From Pseudomonadota bacterium (GTDB taxonomy: Bacteria; Pseudomonadota; Gammaproteobacteria; Burkholderiales; JAJZUU01): a stretch of DNA of 36,378 nucleotides. Numbering within the stretch: the stretch's first letter is position 1; every line of letters starts with the position of its first letter. Location: NCBI GenBank assembly GCA_021848325.1, contig JAJZUU010000027.1:1-36378 (forward strand), given 5' to 3'. The position numbers and the translations under genes are program-made. Under the pieces are notes generated by a model. That model searched no databases. It had not been told where the DNA came from and worked only from the letters and a program-made list of their open reading frames with translations. Positions 34,248 to 36,378 of the stretch are shown here, piece after piece.

Positions 34248-35146
34248 GCGCCCGGGGGCTGCGCAAGGCCTACGGCGGGACGGAGGTGGTGGCCGGCCTC
34301 GACCTGGCCGTGGAGAAAGGCGAATGCTTCGGGCTGCTGGGGCCCAACGGCGCCGGCAAGACCACCACCTTGCGCCTGCTGCTGGGCCTGACCGATCCCG
34401 ACGGCGGCACCATGTCCCTATTCGGCCTACCCATCCCCGGGGAGGCGAGGCGGGCGCGGGGCCGGGTGGGCGTGGTGCCGCAGATGGACAACCTGGACCC
34501 GGACTTCACCGTGCGCGAGAACCTGCTGGTGTTCGGCCGCTACTTCGGCATGAGCCATTCCGAGGTCGCCGCGCGCATCCCGATGCTGCTGGAATTCGCC
34601 GGGCTCGCCCACAAGGCGGAGGTCAAGATCCAGACCCTGTCCGGGGGCATGAAGCGGCGCTTGACCCTGGCCCGGGCCCTGGTCAACGACCCGGACCTGC
34701 TGTTCCTGGACGAACCCACCACCGGGCTCGACCCCCAGGCGCGGCACGTGATGTGGCAGGGCCTGCGGCAGTTGCTGACCCAGGGCAAGACCATCCTGCT
34801 CACCACCCACTTCATGGAGGAGGCCGAGCGCCTGTGCGACCGCCTGAGCATCATGGACCACGGCCGGGTCATCGCCAGCGGCTCCCCGCGGGAGTTGATC
34901 GCGCGCCATATCGAGCCATGCGTGGTGGAGCTGTACGGAGAGAACCCGGAGGCCTGGAGCGCCGAGTTCGGCAAGCGCCTGTGCGAGCGCCTGGACCAGG
35001 CCGGCGACACCCTGTTCTGCTATACCCGCGACGGCGAAGGGCTGATGCGCCACCTCACCGCCCAGAGCGCCATGCGCTACCTGCATCGCCCGGCCAACCT
35101 GGAGGACGTGTTCCTCAGGCTGACCGGCCGGGACCTGCGCGACTGA
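34235..35146 (+). CDS. ABC transporter ATP-binding protein, NodI-like
   Basis: A 303-residue ABC ATPase of the ABC-2/NodI type. Walker A is GPNGAGKTT (about 35-43), the Q-loop is near VPQMDNLD, the signature LSGGMKRRL, Walker [14 protein letters not shown] and the switch histidine is in [13 protein letters not shown]. The extra C-terminal region (about 220-300) is typical of NodI and drug/polysaccharide exporters. NodI with NodJ exports lipochito-oligosaccharides; this pair may export a small glycolipid or glycan, but many homologues in non-nodulating bacteria have unknown cargo. It overlaps the permease start (TGATG). Confidence 0.9.
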   Translation: MPLLSARGLRKAYGGTEVVAGLDLAVEKGECFGLLGPNGAGKTTTLRLLLGLTDPDGGTMSLFGLPIPGEARRARGRVGVVPQMDNLDPDFTVRENLLVFGRYFGMSHSEVAARIPMLLEFAGLAHKAEVKIQTLSGGMKRRLTLARALVNDPDLLFLDEPTTGLDPQARHVMWQGLRQLLTQGKTILLTTHFMEEAERLCDRLSIMDHGRVIASGSPRELIARHIEPCVVELYGENPEAWSAEFGKRLCERLDQAGDTLFCYTRDGEGLMRHLTAQSAMRYLHRPANLEDVFLRLTGRDLRD

Positions 35147-35937
35147 TGGCCAGGCAGCGCCCATTCCGGCTGCCGTCGCCGAGCCTGCGCTTCATCCCGG
35201 TGTGGCGGCGCAACCTCCTGGTGTGGCGGAAGCTCGCCATCCCCTCCATCCTGGGCAATCTGGCGGACCCGCTGCTCTACATGCTGGGGCTGGGCTATGG
35301 CCTGGGCAGCCTGTTGCCCCACGTGGCGGGCGTGCCCTACATCACCTTTCTCGCCGCCGGGACCGTGTGCTACAGCACCATGAACAGCGCCACCTTCGAG
35401 ACCCTGTATTCCAGCTTCTCCCGCATGCAGGTGCAGCGCACCTGGGATGCCCTGCTCAACGCGCCGCTGACCCTGGACGACATCCTGCTGGGCGAACTGA
35501 CCTGGGCCGCCACCAAGAGCCTGCTGTCCGGGCTCGCCATCCTGCTCATCATCTGGGTGCTGGGCCTGGCCCACTCCTGGTGGCTGTCCCTGTGGATCGT
35601 CCCGCTGGTGCTGCTGATCGGCTTCTGCTTCGCCGGGATGGGACTGGTGATGACCGCGGTCTCCCCCAGCTACGACTTCTTCATGTACTACTTCACCCTG
35701 GTCATCACCCCCATGGTGCTGCTGTGCGGGGTGTTCTTCCCGGTGTCCCAACTGCCGCTCCTGCTACAGGGGATATCCGCCTTCCTGCCGCTGACCCATG
35801 CGGTGTCCCTGGCCCGCCCGCTGTTGCTGGGCGAGGTCCCCGCGCATGCCTGGCTGCACGTGCTGGCGCTCGCCGGCTACGGCGGCGCGGGGTTCGTGCT
35901 GGCGCTGAATTTGACGCGACGACGGCTGCTGAACTAA
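35146..35937 (+). CDS. ABC-2 type permease, NodJ-like
   Basis: A 263-residue membrane permease partner of the preceding ATPase. SLRFIPVWRRNLLVWRK begins it, followed by a re-entrant-like amphipathic segment, YMLGLGYGLGSLL, and six predicted membrane helices. FLAAGTVCYSTMNSATFET and MVLLCGVFFPVSQLP match the NodJ/ABC-2 pattern. The open frame extends to 34105 in the wrong reading of the ATPase; the ATG at 35146 overlaps its stop. No third gene follows; a hairpin lies downstream. Confidence 0.9.
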   Translation: MARQRPFRLPSPSLRFIPVWRRNLLVWRKLAIPSILGNLADPLLYMLGLGYGLGSLLPHVAGVPYITFLAAGTVCYSTMNSATFETLYSSFSRMQVQRTWDALLNAPLTLDDILLGELTWAATKSLLSGLAILLIIWVLGLAHSWWLSLWIVPLVLLIGFCFAGMGLVMTAVSPSYDFFMYYFTLVITPMVLLCGVFFPVSQLPLLLQGISAFLPLTHAVSLARPLLLGEVPAHAWLHVLALAGYGGAGFVLALNLTRRRLLN

Positions 35938-35991
35938 GGAAGGAAGCGCGGCCCAGCCGGTTAGCCCAGTTTTATTTCCAAAAGTAAGTAT

Positions 35992-36014
35992 CCCCCGGCA
36001 AAACCGGGGGCTTT
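35992..36014 (+). terminator. hairpin after the NodIJ-like operon
   Basis: A perfect 7-bp GC-rich stem, CCCCCGG-CAAAA-CCGGGGG, is followed by CTTTAAT. It lies 55 bases after the permease stop and is a good candidate terminator, though the T run is short. It could alternatively be part of the end of the adjacent IS remnant. Confidence 0.55.
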
Positions 36015-36086
36015 AATCCGAACTTTGGTCTAACCGCTCGAGTAATTTCTTTCTCTTCATGAGGTTGCTTGCGTACTGTGGGGTTG

Positions 36087-36378
36087 CTACTGGGTACGCG
36101 GTAGGCTGACTCCAAGCAACTTGAAGGTTTTTTCCTGCAGGGGCGTGGGTCGGGTGGTAAGGATGATCTTGGCCTTTGGATTGAGCGCCGTGTAGGTGAT
36201 GTTGTAGGTCAGCGTAGCGAGGTCTTGCATCAAGGTGTGGAAGCTGTGCAGGGGCAGAACGTTGCGCCTTGGCGACGGCAGAGGGCCTCTCGGCGTCGAT
36301 GCCTTCCTGCTTGCGCTGCCAGCTGAAACTGGTGTCGGTGATGGCAAGCGCGAAGTGCTTGGCCATGTGGTAGGGGTC
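36087..36378 (-). pseudogene. decayed IS transposase remnant (IS1634/IS4-like), internally deleted and frameshifted
   Basis: Reading the minus strand from the right edge, one frame gives MAKHFALAITDTSFSWQRKQ then EGIDAE, which resembles the middle of IS1634/IS4-type DDE transposases. This is followed directly, in the same frame, by RPSAVAKAQRS, which I would expect much further downstream, so an internal deletion is likely near 36288. At about 36245-36255 the meaningful frame changes to LHSFHTLMQDLATLTYNI and later TTRPTPLQEKTFKLLGVSL, the recognisable C-terminal end, stopping at 36087. The frame stays open beyond the edge, so the N-terminal part lies outside. Family name is from memory of motif patterns and is moderately sure; non-function is well supported by the frame change. 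Confidence 0.7.

Overview
This window of high-GC DNA is most like a betaproteobacterium (Nitrosomonadales/Rhodocyclales type). That placement is inferred from gene content: a complete exosortase A (XrtA/PEP-CTERM) exopolysaccharide locus, including a glycosyltransferase of the family first named from Dechloromonas, followed by a ferredoxin/hydrolase/NodIJ-like export cluster. No rRNA, tRNA, CRISPR array or phage genes were seen.

Layout. (1) 1-3963, plus strand: a sulfatase-like hydrolase open at the left edge, then hddA-hddC-gmhB, three of the four enzymes for GDP-D-glycero-D-manno-heptose. The isomerase GmhA is not here. (2) 4002-8429: a patchwork of a family 4 glycosyltransferase (-), an orphan lower-GC protein with a GT-A-like acidic motif (+), a TPR lipoprotein (-) and a divergent membrane-anchored deacetylase-like protein (-). 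(3) 8430-8915: a 486-bp intergenic stretch with a nested palindromic (REP-like) element and a possible sigma-54 site. (4) 8916-10769, plus strand: an asparagine-synthase-like enzyme whose glutaminase half looks disabled. (5) 10846-32991, minus strand: 18 consecutive, mostly overlapping genes forming the XrtA exopolysaccharide operon. Read in transcription order they are outer-membrane export lipoprotein, chain-length protein, tyrosine autokinase, outer-membrane beta-barrel protein, ExeA-like ATPase, WecB epimerase, deacetylase, FemAB-like protein, glycosyltransferase, exosortase-EpsI fusion, glycosyltransferase, amidotransferase, two glycosyltransferases, PaaK/CapK-like adenylating enzyme, alpha/alpha-toroid protein, formyltransferase and O-ligase. 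(6) 33330-35937, plus strand: 2Fe-2S ferredoxin, alpha/beta hydrolase and a NodI/NodJ-like ABC-2 exporter. (7) 36087-36378: a decayed IS transposase remnant reaching the right edge.

How the parts work together. The glycosyltransferases build a lipid-linked repeat unit. The export lipoprotein, chain-length protein, kinase and outer-membrane protein polymerise and export it. WecB, deacetylase, FemAB-like protein, amidotransferase and formyltransferase are candidates for supplying or decorating amino sugars. The exosortase is the membrane transpeptidase that in this system sorts PEP-CTERM proteins; none is encoded in the window. The O-ligase may attach glycan to exported proteins.

The most unusual block is the PaaK-like / toroid / formyltransferase trio (12168-15659). 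It is joined by start-stop overlaps to the glycosyltransferases on one side and the O-ligase on the other, and looks like an accessory glycan-modification cassette set inside an otherwise standard XrtA operon.
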